The notes beneath the pieces were generated by a model, which was given only the letters and a program-made list of their open reading frames with translations, made no database searches and was not told where the DNA came from. From Limonium bicolor (taxonomy: Eukaryota > Streptophyta > Magnoliopsida > Caryophyllales > Plumbaginaceae): a stretch of DNA of 64,000 bases. Both the position numbers and the translations under genes were made by a program. Positions 22,493 to 34,684 of this stretch are shown here, piece after piece (position 1 is the first letter of the stretch; each line of letters begins with the position of its first letter). The stretch is taken from positions 481,221,594-481,285,593 of the forward strand of contig CM041777.1 in the NCBI GenBank assembly GCA_023374045.1. The letters run 5' to 3'.

Positions 22493-22852
22493 TGTAATAC
22501 CCCATCCAAAGCCTATCGTGGTTATCGCAAACTGAACACTTAATCAAACACGTCGCAGCGGAATATACAACACCTGGACCTTGCCACGGTCTGACCGTTA
22601 GAATATACCGGCTTAAATGCTTACAACACTTATCCAAAAATACTTATCCATCCTAAACATCAACATTCATAATACCACAGCCAACCGAGTACTAGTATCT
22701 TAAACATAATCCCAAACTTACATCAGTTTAATATAAACAGTCGGGTGCACAGGCGCAACCCGAACTCAAAATAAATGTCCCACCCTAAGTCTAACCGCTC
22801 CTACTCTCGTAGTGCGTCCTCATGGGCCTCTTACCTGCAAGTGTAAAAATAG

Positions 22853-22879
22853 CCCCCGAGGGGGTCAGCACGAATGCTG
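22853..22879 (-). other. Twin hairpin in LTR K
   Basis: On the minus strand CAGCA, loop of 4, TGCTG, then CCCCC and GGGGG around TC, then a T-rich stretch ending TTGCAG. This is the same order as in E, C and J, and in simpler form in F. Confidence 0.6.
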
Positions 22880-23969
22880 GTACACCCTCTCATGGCCCCC
22901 AAGCTAACGGGGCTACGACGACTAATTGTCGATAGCATGGAAATTGATTACATACACAAGCATAATATGAAGTGCAATAACAATAACCACAAATGAACAA
23001 ATATAGTTCACAACCAATGAACGACTCAAGCGTTCCCTTAACAAGTGGGTTAGTAACCCTCTCCTTAGTCCTCATTTCCTTAATCTCAGTTCCTTACCTT
23101 ACCTTAATCTTAATCTCAATCTTAATCTTAATCTCAGTATACAAACCTTTCCTGGAAGGGATTGGTTGTAGCTTAATTCGAACCTGGGATTTAGGTGATC
23201 CCACTGCACCATCTTAATGCCACCTACTCTGGACGGGAGTCCAGCGTAGCTGAGCCGGCAACCGGCCCTAGGCTACAAGTCCGAAGACAAGTCCTTAAGC
23301 GGAGGGCGGATCTGATTCAGATACCGTCCCCCTTTTTCCTTAGCATGCATGACCGGAGATCGGTCCCGGGTTTCCTCACTCAAGTTCCAGTTAGTAGACA
23401 CCTTAAACACCATGTGCTAGCTAAGCCTTATCGGGCATTAACCAACAACCATCAAACTTAACTCTTATTCTTAACTCAGTAAGTACTAATCTTGGTTAGT
23501 AACCATCTCAAATCTCGCGGGTTAGTGTAAATATAACACAATCACAACGAGAACAATATAATCCGGTTGCATGCTTTATCTTGTTTTAGTCATAGCAATT
23601 AAACAGATAGCACACAAGCCGAGGGACACCTCGTTAGCAAGCAGGTCACAAGAAGGATTGTACCGTTCACCGTCGATCGTTGTTTGACTAATCTTCTTCG
23701 GGGTCCCAATTCACAAACCTAAAACATTCATTCATTTTTAGGTTATTAGTTATTTGCACCTTACTTAACTCACTTAATTCCTAAAGATTCCCACTTAACA
23801 ACCTCTAAAGTCTTGCCACTTAGCTTACAAACTTAACTTTAAACATTAAAACTTATACTTAATCTTAACTTAATTCCTTAAGTTCTTAGGGTCCCAATCA
23901 TTACTACCCTACCAAAGGCATACCTTATTACCCATTGCCATTCTTAGAATTCACAATTTTTTTTTTTTG

Positions 23970-24230
23970 GCCCGACCGGACTTCCGACCGACCTTACCCA
24001 AGGTCGGTCCATTCCAGAACACTTCACCGTTTGAAAATTCTACCCACCGGACTTACAAGTCCGGTCCTATGTTCGGTCGATTCCAGAGACTTATTACCGT
24101 ACAAAATTCATGCCCGACCGACCTTGCAAGTCCGGTCCCAAGGTCGGTCCATTCCAGAAACTTTCTCCGGTAGTGTAAACTGAGCCCGACCGACCTTGCA
24201 AGTCCGGTCCTAAGGTCGGTCGGCTCCAGA
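23970..24230. repeat. GACCGACC tandem hairpin cassette in LTR K
   Basis: There are four units of about 74 bp. The best unit reads CCCGACCGACCTTGCAAG, then TCCGGTCCCAAGGTCGGTC, then CATTCCAGAAAC. GACCGACCTT pairs with AAGGTCGGTC, so each unit can fold. The units are much richer in GC than the surrounding LTR. A near-identical unit sits in the family 2-like LTR at 36277-36312. Confidence 0.75.
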
Positions 24231-24873
24231 AACTTGTTTCTAAATTCTCTTTCAACTCCAAACTTCTCCTCATATATTCTAATATGTTATAACCTCATTT
24301 GGGCACCTCAAATACACCTTAAGCCCTCCTTAAATACCTTAAATTATCCACCAAGATTCACCTTAGTCATTATGCATTTTTCCTTGTAATAATGCTACAC
24401 TTGTAATGCTTTCCTCTAGGTTTCTAGGTGGTGGTTCATACCTAATGTAACCACTATGCCAAATGTTTTCTTCACCACTATAACATCATCTCCCAAGCAT
24501 CTCTCACTATCTAAAACTCTTTTAAGCATTTACTAAAAGTTCCTTCACAAGTTTAAACTTCCATCATCAACACATTATTTCCTTCCTAGTTGTGCACCAA
24601 CATTTACCTAAGTCCTAAATACTCAAATACATTCTCTTGATTCCTAAATCCTCCATGGTGATACCTAAGTCATTACAAGTCATTAGAACACCTCAACTTC
24701 ACCCTTTTTCATCAAGACAACCTATAGAACATTCCTAGTACTTCCTTAGTCATTAAATTCCCTTAGAATATCTTAAACACTTAAACTCTCCTTTAAATTT
24801 TGCCATAGGTTCTCTAGTATATACTACCACCTAATACATGGTTTTTCTCCATCAAACAACCAACATCACCCAA

Positions 24874-26066
24874 TGAAATACCCCAAACCATGATATGTGG
24901 TTTAAATATCAAACTATGGTATGTAAAGGCTAAAAAGTGCCTTAGTAACATCAGTGAACAATTTAGACCATAGTAAATGCAATAAAGCATTAAGACACAG
25001 TTTGAGCAAAAACATGCTCTAAGCTATGAGTGAACTTGGTTAGGACCCAAAGAGCCTACCAAGACTTAATAACATTTAATTATGATTTTATAGGGCTAAT
25101 TAAGTCCTTAGCAAACCTTGGTAGACAATGAAACCAAACAAAACATAAATAAATACCTTAAAGTCAATAAGAGCAAAAATGTGCTCTAAGCTTGGGATAA
25201 ATTTGTAAAAGACCTAATGGTCATACCTATACCTTATAAATATGTTAATGAACATATTAAATCAATTACCAAAGAAAACCAAGCTTGAAAACAAGTTAAA
25301 ACACAAAATGTGCTTTAAGGAGTCTTAAAGCACGTTTTTGAAAAATTGTCTTGTAAATGAGTTTTGAATGGCTAAATGTCCATCATTACTCTTTAATTAA
25401 CATGTGTACTATATAGTATCACATTTGGGTGGCTATATTAATGGAAAATCACTATTCACCTAAACAAGGCACTTAGAAGTGAAATTTTTGATTTCCCATT
25501 AATATAGCCACCCAAATGTGATACTATATAGTACACATGTTAATTAAAGAGTAATGATGGACATTTAGCCATTCAAAACTCATTTACAAGACAATTTTTC
25601 AAAAACGTGCTTTAAGACTCCTTAAAGCACATTTTGTGTTTTAACTTGTTTTCAAGCTTGGTTTTCTTTGGTAATTGATTTAATATGTTCATTAACATAT
25701 TTATAAGGTATAGGTATGACCATTAGGTCTTTTACAAATTTATCCCAAGCTTAGAGCACATTTTTGCTCTTATTGACTTTAAGGTATTTATTTATGTTTT
25801 GTTTGGTTTCATTGTCTACCAAGGTTTGCTAAGGACTTAATTAGCCCTATAAAATCATAATTAAATGTTATTAAGTCTTGGTAGGCTCTTTGGGTCCTAA
25901 CCAAGTTCACTCATAGCTTAGAGCATGTTTTTGCTCAAACTGTGTCTTAATGCTTTATTGCATTTACTATGGTCTAAATTGTTCACTGATGTTACTAAGG
26001 CACTTTTTAGCCTTTACATACCATAGTTTGATATTTAAACCACATATCAAGGTTTGGGGTATTTCA
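24874..26066. repeat. Near-perfect inverted repeat, 577-bp arms, 39-bp spacer
   Basis: The left arm 24874-25450 is a family 1 LTR start on the plus strand, beginning TGAAATACCCCAAACC. The right arm 25490-26066 is the same sequence on the minus strand, ending at the PPT of element C. Arm lengths are equal, with only isolated mismatches in the stretches compared. The 39-bp spacer is the normal continuation of the right arm. Relative to sister LTRs, about 1.1 kb that should follow is replaced by the inverted left arm. Confidence 0.85.
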
Positions 26067-26103
26067 ATCTACCCCCCTTAAAAGAACTTCGTCCTCGAAG
26101 TTC
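26067..26103 (-). promoter_or_regulatory. Element C 3' hairpin plus polypurine tract
   Basis: The minus strand reads GAACTTCG, loop AGGA, CGAAGTTC, then TTTTAAGGGGGGTAGAT to the LTR start at 26066. The loop is the same AGGA as in the family 2 modules. Confidence 0.8.
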
Positions 26104-26185
26104 ACACTTTCCACACATCATTACATTTGAACACAGGAATCACTTGGAAATAAACTTCCATAACCAAACACACTTTACATCACAA

Positions 26186-26432
26186 CCTCGGACTTAATGG
26201 TCCGGGCAACACATTCACATCCACACATAACATAACATATCCACATGATAACCTCGGACTCTTTGGTCCGGGTATCTTAACAACACTTACACATACATAA
26301 CAACCCCTTGGACTCACTGGTCTTGGGTAACATCACAACATTTGGACACATAGGTCCCCATAACATAACAGTCTTCAGACACATAGGTCTATGTAACACA
26401 ACACATTTAGACTCATAGGTCTTGATAGCATA
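26186..26432 (-). repeat. Element C hairpin array
   Basis: Six inverted-repeat units, among them CGGAC / GTCCG twice, GGAC / GGTC and AGAC / GTCT twice, separated by ACATAACA-like linkers. This is the same array type as A 3990-4260, in the opposite orientation. Confidence 0.7.
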
Positions 26433-29400
26433 CACTTTTAGGAAATCCAATCAAAACAACATTTATCACACATACCAAACAACATGTCATAGCATGTATT
26501 GCAATCAAAAATATCTTTGGTATACACTGTGATCCCGCAGAACCCGGTCGCGATGGACACCTTCCGTCCCCGTGTCCTTGGGAGATCAAAACAATCACTT
26601 AAATTTGAAATTTTCCCTTGTGAGGTTAAGTAAGAAGACTTTAATTATGTAAAGTATCTATCAACGTTTTATAAATACCAATTGAAAATCCTTTTGAAAA
26701 CACACACAACTCCAAGTCCAACTTAAGCTCTTTGCTTCTTTTATTAGCGTGGTTATTTGTGACCACTTATAGGGAGTTTCAAGAGTCATCCAACCCTGAT
26801 GTGATCAGCATCAGTGTTGAACTATCCTTCCACCCCAATTTGTGTTCGGCTTCCCTTGATCACATGCAAATCAAGTTCCACCTCCCACTTCATTTTCAAG
26901 CATCAAGTAAATCACTCATTTCCAATTTTCTATCTCTTAAATCATTCTAATCATGATCATACATCTCCAAGGATAGAACTTCATCTATCAGTTATTCCCA
27001 TACACTTTAATCCTGTTGCCTATGGAATCTTATTCTCATTAGGTTTTATATTGGTATCACACCCTTTCTTGAATCACTAGCTATCCCACTTGATCATTAC
27101 TGCGCAAGTGCAATACCAAAACACTCAGTCATACAGAGTGCAGAGGCGTAAACTCTTGACGGTAAATCTCTCATGCGATTGCGATAGGAATTTACACTGT
27201 GTTTTACTGAAATTCTTATCACATAATACTTGTCACCGGCTTACTGCTCGGTTCGTTGCTATCGCTTACTGTTGTGCTTCCACTGGGTTTAACTCACAAC
27301 TCTGCTTACTCCCATTTATCATCTAACAATACTCATACAACGGTCGCTTATTGCGCACCGTATCCTTACTTATTATTCAACATCACTTACTACACTGCAT
27401 CCGCTATTATATTAGCTTCCGCTATTACGTTGGGTTTATCTGGCCACTTATTTGGCTGATTTTTGAATATACTACTATATTTTTTTTGAACCTTTATGTT
27501 TCTTGTGCGTTGTTCGCTACACATTTAGCTTCACACACCTATGGTGATTGCTATCAGACTTATCATTCCTCCTGTGTACTCAACTGGTACGAGTACTTCC
27601 TTTCGTATCATTTTATTCCAATCATCCTGGGGTAATAACAACGTGGTCCATACTCCACATATTTCTTGTACTTGATTCACATAACTACCGCTTCTGCGGT
27701 CTCACAATATCGAGAGTTATCCCCACTCTTAGTGCAGTGGTTCGCTTACCACTTTAACCACTTATACAATATAAACTTCTACAATCAATCGAATTTATAA
27801 ATATCTTGCTTATGGCTTATAAGCCTTATTTGCCTTGAGCTGGGCTCATTGTAGGCTGTCCACACATATGTACTTCTCTGTACAACATTACATGTTTAGA
27901 GGTTGTAGTGGGCTCCATGACAAGGTCGTTGCATTCCGTTTCCTTTCATGGGATGCCCCTTAGGTTTGTCAGTCCGTCTCCTGACAATGTATGTCTAAAC
28001 TGGGTGTTAATTTCAACCCTTGTGTTTCAATTATATTGCTTCATCCAACAATGTTTAATCCAAATACCCCTCAAGGATTGCTCCTGGTGTTGTTAAGGCC
28101 ACTACATTTGGCTTGCATCTATGGGTAGGTTCCGTTAGCCACGCCTTTGGCGTTCTTCACTGGTTATTATCTTCTTCTGAAGATCAACCTTTCCCGATAG
28201 TGTAGGTACTCATTTTGGGAGTTTCATCCCGTTCATTGCACATTATTGTGTTCACATTAGGCTGGGTCATCATTCCAGCTATCACGTTTATCCCTGAGGA
28301 TCCTTAAGTCATATAAGATGTCTTTACATTCAGTTAGTGCACTTCGCACCTCCTGACTCTTAAACATTTCCTTGAAAGGAATTCACTAACTCCTTTAGTC
28401 TCGTTAACTTAACTGAGTTCCTTAACTTCAACTATTCCTTGTAATCTCTAGCTCTTGTTTGATTTATACTGCTGACCGTAGACGGAGTCGACTACTTCCC
28501 GTGTTCTGGACTCTACTCATATACATATATGGGGTATCATACTGATACATTACTACTTACCCAACTAACCTATAAGTAGGTCTGTCAGGCCCACATGCTC
28601 CTATCGGAGTGCGGTCGTCCCACAACACAGTTGGTACACTTGTAGTGTCCGTCACACGCCTAGGTGAAGTATTCTGTTGCTAACTCCCTTATATTGTCCC
28701 GTGACAATATTCATTCCTTGCTTCCCGAACTTAATCGAGGGAAGGTTTATCCACCGTTGTATCCTTGTCAATTGCCCCTGGTTTCACTGGTTTGGTTTAA
28801 AAGAAGGTTGGAAAGAAGTGTTGGTTTGAAAGAAAATCTGGTCTTGAAAAGAAAGGGTTTAAATAAATTTGGGTTTGAAAGAAAATTTTCATGGTCTCAC
28901 AGCATCTTCTTACCTTAGCCAAGTCTAGCTTCTTGCTGACTGGTGTGTTTCCAATTGCAGAGGTTAGGCTAACAGGCCCTTCCACTGTTATGACAATCAC
29001 ATTTAACTTTATGGTACTTTTCCAAGTACTTGTAGTGGTTATGAATTTCCCGAACAGCCCTGTTATAGCAGCACTTGCTATGGCAAGTGCGCCATGCTAA
29101 CTGGCTATCGGTTTGACACATACCGATTGTGGTATTGTTTTGACCCATATTGTCATCAGTGGCCTTGTTGGCCCCCACTGATCCTACTGCCTTGATAAAT
29201 ACTCCTCTAGGTGACTTCTTACTGTTTCCACATGATAATCATTAACTAGGGTGTTTCCCATTCTGGGAGGCCCCTTTTTCTTAGTATTGTATTCTCTTTG
29301 CAGCCCGTTCCACGTATTTGGGCACTACCTTGTAGTTCCCTTGTCGGTTGATATACCGTTGGTGTATTATTTATCAACTGTGGTCCCGTAGACACTCGTC

Positions 29401-29857
29401 TCGGGTTTTTATATCCATTTCTTGCCTGTTGCACGGTTGGTGCGTTGCAAGCTGGTTGTTCTCGACTGCTCAGCATGTCGACCCAGATTGTCGGAAATTC
29501 TATTCTCCTATACACAAATTCCTTCATTCTTCGCTATTAAATGCGGTTAACATTGTTCAGATGGAGACCGTCTCCGGGATTCCCAATTTTCGGGATCTAC
29601 CGTATGACAGGTTCTCCGTACCCTAAGGTATTTAATAACAGCCAGATCGGGTATTCCCGAGTATGAGAGGACTTTCATCTCTCTGGCGTTGTTTCCCAAG
29701 TTATAAAACAGGGGTTGTGAAGGGCGGGTTGGATATAGTAGGTTCCGGTATTCACTGGTAGTCCCTTACTAGCGTATCTCTCACGCTATCACTCAACCTT
29801 AACCCAAAGTACCTAAATCCTAACTCGGTACTTCCTAAGCTCGGTAATTCAGTCATC

Positions 29858-29882
29858 AGAGCGATACTTCGCTCTGATACCA
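29858..29882 (-). promoter_or_regulatory. Element C PBS (tRNA-iMet) with overlapping hairpin
   Basis: The minus strand TGGTATCAGAGC (29871-29882) is the standard initiator-Met PBS. The AGAGC of the PBS is also the arm of a hairpin AGAGCGA, loop AGTA, TCGCTCT (29858-29875). Four bases separate the PBS from the LTR end. Confidence 0.85.
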
Positions 29883-29886
29883 CTTT

Positions 29887-31504
29887 TGTAACACCCCATC
29901 CAACATTAACACACTTACAAATTAACTGCAGCGGAAATACAAATCTCATCACATTACTTAACACGCTGGTGTTACACGCCGTTAGCCACCCACGTGGCTA
30001 ACAAGGCTAATCCATACACATTGTACCGGTCTGATGGGCTAAATTCCCGAGCAACTACATATTATTATCCCTTTCCATTAACAACAACAACAACGTAACC
30101 TTTCAACTATACCGAGTATTTATAAACTGATGCCGACAACAATTTCGGTCTTACTACACACTACTGTATACATACACTTTAAATGATTACCCATGTACAA
30201 CGACTACCCGTCCTACTCTCGAACGGCTTCCAGCACTTCGTACCTGAAATAGGAAAAGAAGAGAAAGGGTGGCCCCAAGGGGCTCAGCACCTTTGCTGGT
30301 ATGGTAATCCCGCAGCCCACATGCTACCGGGCCACGCACAACACTTGTCGTCTTAGCATGCGGTTGATTATATTTAAATCATGCATGTAACAGTGAACAC
30401 ACATCACATAACATTCGCCTCAACGGCTCAACAAACGGATAATATATCCTTACTTAATAGTCACTCATGGTATTCATCATCCCTAGAGTGTTCCTCCTCT
30501 AATGGAGCTACTTCCTTAATAGACACACATACCCTTAAATCGGTTATCCTTAAACGCCTCCTATCACAAACTGGGAATCATATCCATGATCCACAACTCC
30601 ACATTATACAACCTACAACATACGCTACATACACACTTAACAACACTTTGCACGTTTTCACGTGCACAACATAATACCGCAATAGATATTGCATCACAAC
30701 AAAATACATAACATAACGGGAGTGGTTTCTTAGGAACGACCCAAACATTGTTTATACACTGGTGAGCCTAGAGAATGTTGCCAGTCTCATGATAAGCTCG
30801 TTATACAATAACAACAACACTCATTACCGTCCTAATAGTTGGACGAGTAACTTAAGTTAAGGCGGTTCGGGTTTGGAGGCCCGTACACACCACACAAACA
30901 CATGTTCCCCCTAAACCGATCATAAGTCAGAATAGCTAAGCTTTGGAGTAAGCTAATGGGAGATCATAACCCGTGAGGGAAACAACCATAACAAAGAGAA
31001 GGGTAAGGCTAGGAAGGATACCCTCTCCCAAACAACGCGCGACCGGCCAAACCGGATTTCCTCACTACTGTTATACATACTTACTTTATATATTAGTTAG
31101 AACCCCACTATGGAGTCTATCACATCTACACATCATACAGTATTACAACTGTGTTAGACACACAAGGAAGATCCCTACTTCACATACACATATCACACAT
31201 TTAACACACGCATAGCCGTGGTTAGTACGTCCCATGGTTTGGGTCGTTTACTCCGAATACCGACTCTCATGTGATCTAGACTCAGTTTAGCTAAGGTTAA
31301 CACTGCCGAGTTAAATGGTATCGGAGTTGAACACGCCACATATATGAATTACTGTAAACCTCATTACATGTTTTATCTTAAACGTGGCAAACATACAAAA
31401 ACACATTGGCATACAAGCCGGTGTAATCCGGTAGGACACAGGTTGCAAGAAACCATACCTGTCACCGGGTCCACTTTACACGTCACTTATTCCTCGAGCG
31501 ATTC
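29887..31504 (-). mobile_element. Element C 5' LTR, terminal portion
   Basis: It begins TGTAACACCCCATCC (reverse complement of the LTR end) next to the PBS and runs into the assembly gap. It contains the twin hairpin GCCCC / GGGGC plus CAGCA / TGCTG (30272-30298) and CCGGTGTAATCCGG-type sequence near 31420 that pairs it with LTR E. Its start is not adjacent. LTR D may be the missing part, separated by the nested insertions. Confidence 0.75.
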
Positions 31505-32004
31505 NNNNNNNNNNNNNNNNNNNNNNNNNNNNNNNNNNNNNNNNNNNNNNNNNNNNNNNNNNNNNNNNNNNNNNNNNNNNNNNNNNNNNNNNNNNNNNNN
31601 NNNNNNNNNNNNNNNNNNNNNNNNNNNNNNNNNNNNNNNNNNNNNNNNNNNNNNNNNNNNNNNNNNNNNNNNNNNNNNNNNNNNNNNNNNNNNNNNNNNN
31701 NNNNNNNNNNNNNNNNNNNNNNNNNNNNNNNNNNNNNNNNNNNNNNNNNNNNNNNNNNNNNNNNNNNNNNNNNNNNNNNNNNNNNNNNNNNNNNNNNNNN
31801 NNNNNNNNNNNNNNNNNNNNNNNNNNNNNNNNNNNNNNNNNNNNNNNNNNNNNNNNNNNNNNNNNNNNNNNNNNNNNNNNNNNNNNNNNNNNNNNNNNNN
31901 NNNNNNNNNNNNNNNNNNNNNNNNNNNNNNNNNNNNNNNNNNNNNNNNNNNNNNNNNNNNNNNNNNNNNNNNNNNNNNNNNNNNNNNNNNNNNNNNNNNN
32001 NNNN
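31505..32004. other. Assembly gap (500 N)
   Basis: A run of exactly 500 unknown bases, typical of a placeholder of arbitrary size. Sequence on the left is a minus-strand family 1 LTR and on the right a plus-strand one, so the join orientation is unverified. Any frame crossing it is meaningless. Confidence 0.99.
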
Positions 32005-33374
32005 AGCTCCATTTCGGTGCCAAGGTGTTCCACCATTGAAGGAGCTTGAGCTTATATTTTGACATATTATTACTCTCCTTTGCTTCTAGGTAAGGAATCT
32101 CAAACAAAAATCAAGTTTCCTCCTTGTTTTTGTCATGTCGAAAATACACATTGATATAGCTCATTGTGTGACTTTGTTCTAGCTTCATTTCAACTCTTCA
32201 TGGACTAGGTGGAGTCCTCTCTTGTTGTATATCCAAACTCTCTTCAAAGAACAAGGTAAAACAACTACATTAATGTTTTTGAAACAATGTCAAATTAGGG
32301 TTTACAATGAGATGAAGCTTATAGCTTGAATACTCATTATAAGTTTGTATATTGTTTAGAACTTGTCAAGGAATCAAGTACTCTATTGGTTTCTAAAGGA
32401 AACAAGAAAGAAGTATTTTGCAAAAGAGGTAAATCTACTAACCTAATGCTATTTTAATGCCTTAGGAGAAATGAGCTTATAATGCTTATTAAAACTACCT
32501 AAAGAGCCAATGGTGAATGACTTAGTAAAGTGTTCTCAAGAGACTAGTAAAGGGCATATGTGTGTTGAGTGTATTTGCAGGTTAAAGGCATATATATTGT
32601 GGAAATTCAGTGTTTATGATTTAAGCACTTTAAGGGCCTAAGAGCCATGCATTTTAAGGGCCTAAGTGCCATGCAATTTATTATGCACTATATTGTGATG
32701 TGGTGTAAATTGGTGGTGAAATTGTGTATGAGAGTGTTCTTGGTGATTTTAGATGTTCTTGTGTGTTTAAAGGAGAAGGTAAAGTGTTTAGGCATGGTAA
32801 TGTTCTAGGGGAACCCATGTCAAAATCTAGGTAGGAAGTAAGAAGTTCTAAGTGTTTACATAAGGTTGGTGAGTTAGAAAGTGTAGGAAATGAATAAGGA
32901 GTTCAAGATGTTGTAAAGGAATTTTGATGAACTAGGAAGTGTTCTAGAGTGTAATAAGGACTTAGGCATGATCTTGAGATTTTAGTATGTACCAAAGTCA
33001 TTTTGGACTTAGGTAAAGACTTAGGCAAACTTTGGTAAACTAAGGAGAATGTATGAACTTGAGAAAGGATTTGAAGTAATGATATAAGGAGATAGTTGTG
33101 AGAGATGATGCTTGGGAGATGATGTTAAAACAAGGAGAAAGCATTTTGGGATAGTAGTTACCATAGGTGAGAAACACCATCTAGGAACCTAGTATAAAAT
33201 AACATAAGTGTTAAGGAATTTTTACAAGGAAATAAGTAAATGTTTAAGGAATTAGAAAATGAGTTTCATGGATGTGTATGTGGATGTAAGGTTACCAAAT
33301 GTTGTTAGGAAGCATTAAGAGGCCTTAGGAGAAGTTTGGTGAAGAATTGGCAAGTTTGGGTAAGTTTAGAAGGC

Positions 33375-33705
33375 GACCGACCCAGGGGCCGACCCAGTTT
33401 GGGGTCGGTCGAGCCTCTGTAAAATGTTAGGAAATGTTCGGTGATGGTCCGACCCAAAAGGGTGGGTCGGACATGGGCGGTCGGTCAAGTTTCAAAGGAG
33501 GAAAATGTTCGCACATGGACCGACCCAGAATGGTGGGTCGGACGTGGTCGGACGGGCATGATTAAAGGAAGTAAAAGGGGTTCTGTAATGGACGACCCAG
33601 AAGGTTGGGTCGGACATGGGTCGGTCAAGGTAAAGTTTTCAGACCCGAAGACCACTGGGAGGGTCCGACCCAGTTGTGGGTCGGACGGTGGGTCGGTCGG
33701 ACCAA
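33375..33705. repeat. GACCGACCC hairpin cassette in LTR E
   Basis: Several irregular units pair CCGACCCA with TGGGTCGG, for example around 33450-33472, 33519-33542 and 33660-33700. It occupies the same LTR region as the cassettes in K and G but with GACCCA in place of GACCTTGCAAG. The whole island is GC-rich. Confidence 0.65.
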
Positions 33706-34638
33706 AACTTGTAAAAAAAAAAAAACAGAAAGATGTGACTTATGTAGTTAACCCTAGGGTGTATAATGAAGGTAACCTAGGGTAAGATAGGCATTAAAAC
33801 ATGTCATACAATCATGTTAAATACTTAGTAAGTTTGAGTTAAATAAATAATTAACCGACATTACTAATGTGTTTAGGATTCTCTCAAGGTGGAAATCAAC
33901 GAGGCAAGGACCAAGGTATGGTTTTCTTGCAGTCTGTTGCCTACCGGTTTACACCGGCTTGTGTGTTGTTTGTTTTCTGTGTGTTTATGACTTTGTAAGA
34001 TTAAACCATGTAAAGAGTTTACAGTTGTTAAATATATTATGTTGTTAATTATGACTCTCTCTTCCCATGTGAGTGTCTAACAAGACTTGACCTATTATTG
34101 TGAATTGTGTTGTGCTCAATGTTGAACTACTAACATGGGCTAACGGGGGAAGTGAGGAGTCCGGTCTGTTCCGGCCACGCGTGTGAGTATGGGAGTCGAT
34201 GTCATAACCGGTTCGATTCTCTCTGTATGTTATGGTTAAGTTTCCAATTTGGTTTCTAACCTTCCCTTTAGCTTAACCAAGGCTATTTTACTGACTCACG
34301 TCGGGCCACAGGGGCATACTATGTGTTTTGTTTCGGTGTGCTTGGATCACTATATCCGGGGCACCTTGTGTTAAGTTAACCGTTCAATCTAACCGGACGG
34401 TAACGAGTTATGTAACGAGCTAAGTATGAGCGTGGCAACATTCTCGAAGCTCTCAATGGGGACTAACTGTGTTGGTTCTCTTCCTAAAAGGATTGTATGT
34501 TTGTGATGTGTGTTATGATGTGTACAATACCCTTGTTATGTTATATATGTATGTGTGTGTGTTAAAAATAAATATCATGTCATCCTGACAATTGGTTGCG
34601 CGTATCCCGGTAGTCGATGGGCTGCGCGTTAGCCATAC

Positions 34639-34684
34639 CAGCAAAGGTGCTGACCCCCTCGGGGGCTCCATATTTTTATTGCAG
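34639..34684 (+). other. Twin hairpin and CAG in LTR E
   Basis: CAGCA, loop AAGG, TGCTG (34639-34652), then CCCCC / GGGGG (34654-34665), then ATATTTTTATTGCAG. The T-rich tract with CAG looks like a 3' splice site or the structured 5' side of a processing signal. The feature lies about 350-400 bp from the LTR end. Confidence 0.6.

Larger units (their letters stand above)
22493..24873 (-). mobile_element. Family 1 LTR K, 3' portion
   Basis: It begins TGTAATACCCCATCC on the plus strand, the reverse complement of the LTR end. It contains the twin hairpin (22853-22879) and a tandem GACCGACC cassette (23970-24230). From 23622 onward it parallels LTR G (51001-52400). It is too diverged from the end of the C 5' LTR (29887 onward) to be its pair. 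At 24874 it meets an inverted LTR start. Confidence 0.7.
26067..29886 (-). mobile_element. Element C internal region (family 1, LARD-like)
   Basis: In element order (minus strand) it holds the iMet PBS and hairpin (29858-29882), the palindromic stem-loop (29071-29090), the conserved block (27086-27190), the second conserved block (26745-26812), the hairpin array (26186-26432) and the hairpin plus PPT (26067-26103). It resembles element A inverted but lacks the stretch matching A about 2400-3350, including the internal PPT. No gag or pol is recognisable. Confidence 0.8.

Noticed and set aside
29246..29527. 93-residue minus-strand frame in element C
   Set aside because: The corresponding part of element A has stops and indels, so coding is not conserved.
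22493..31504. LTR K and the C 5' LTR as a matched LTR pair of element C
   Set aside because: Their ends are only loosely alike (different stem sequences and spacer), far too diverged for LTRs made by one insertion.
31344..32107. Reading frames of 186-231 residues crossing the N run
   Set aside because: They consist mostly of unknown residues and are artefacts of the gap.
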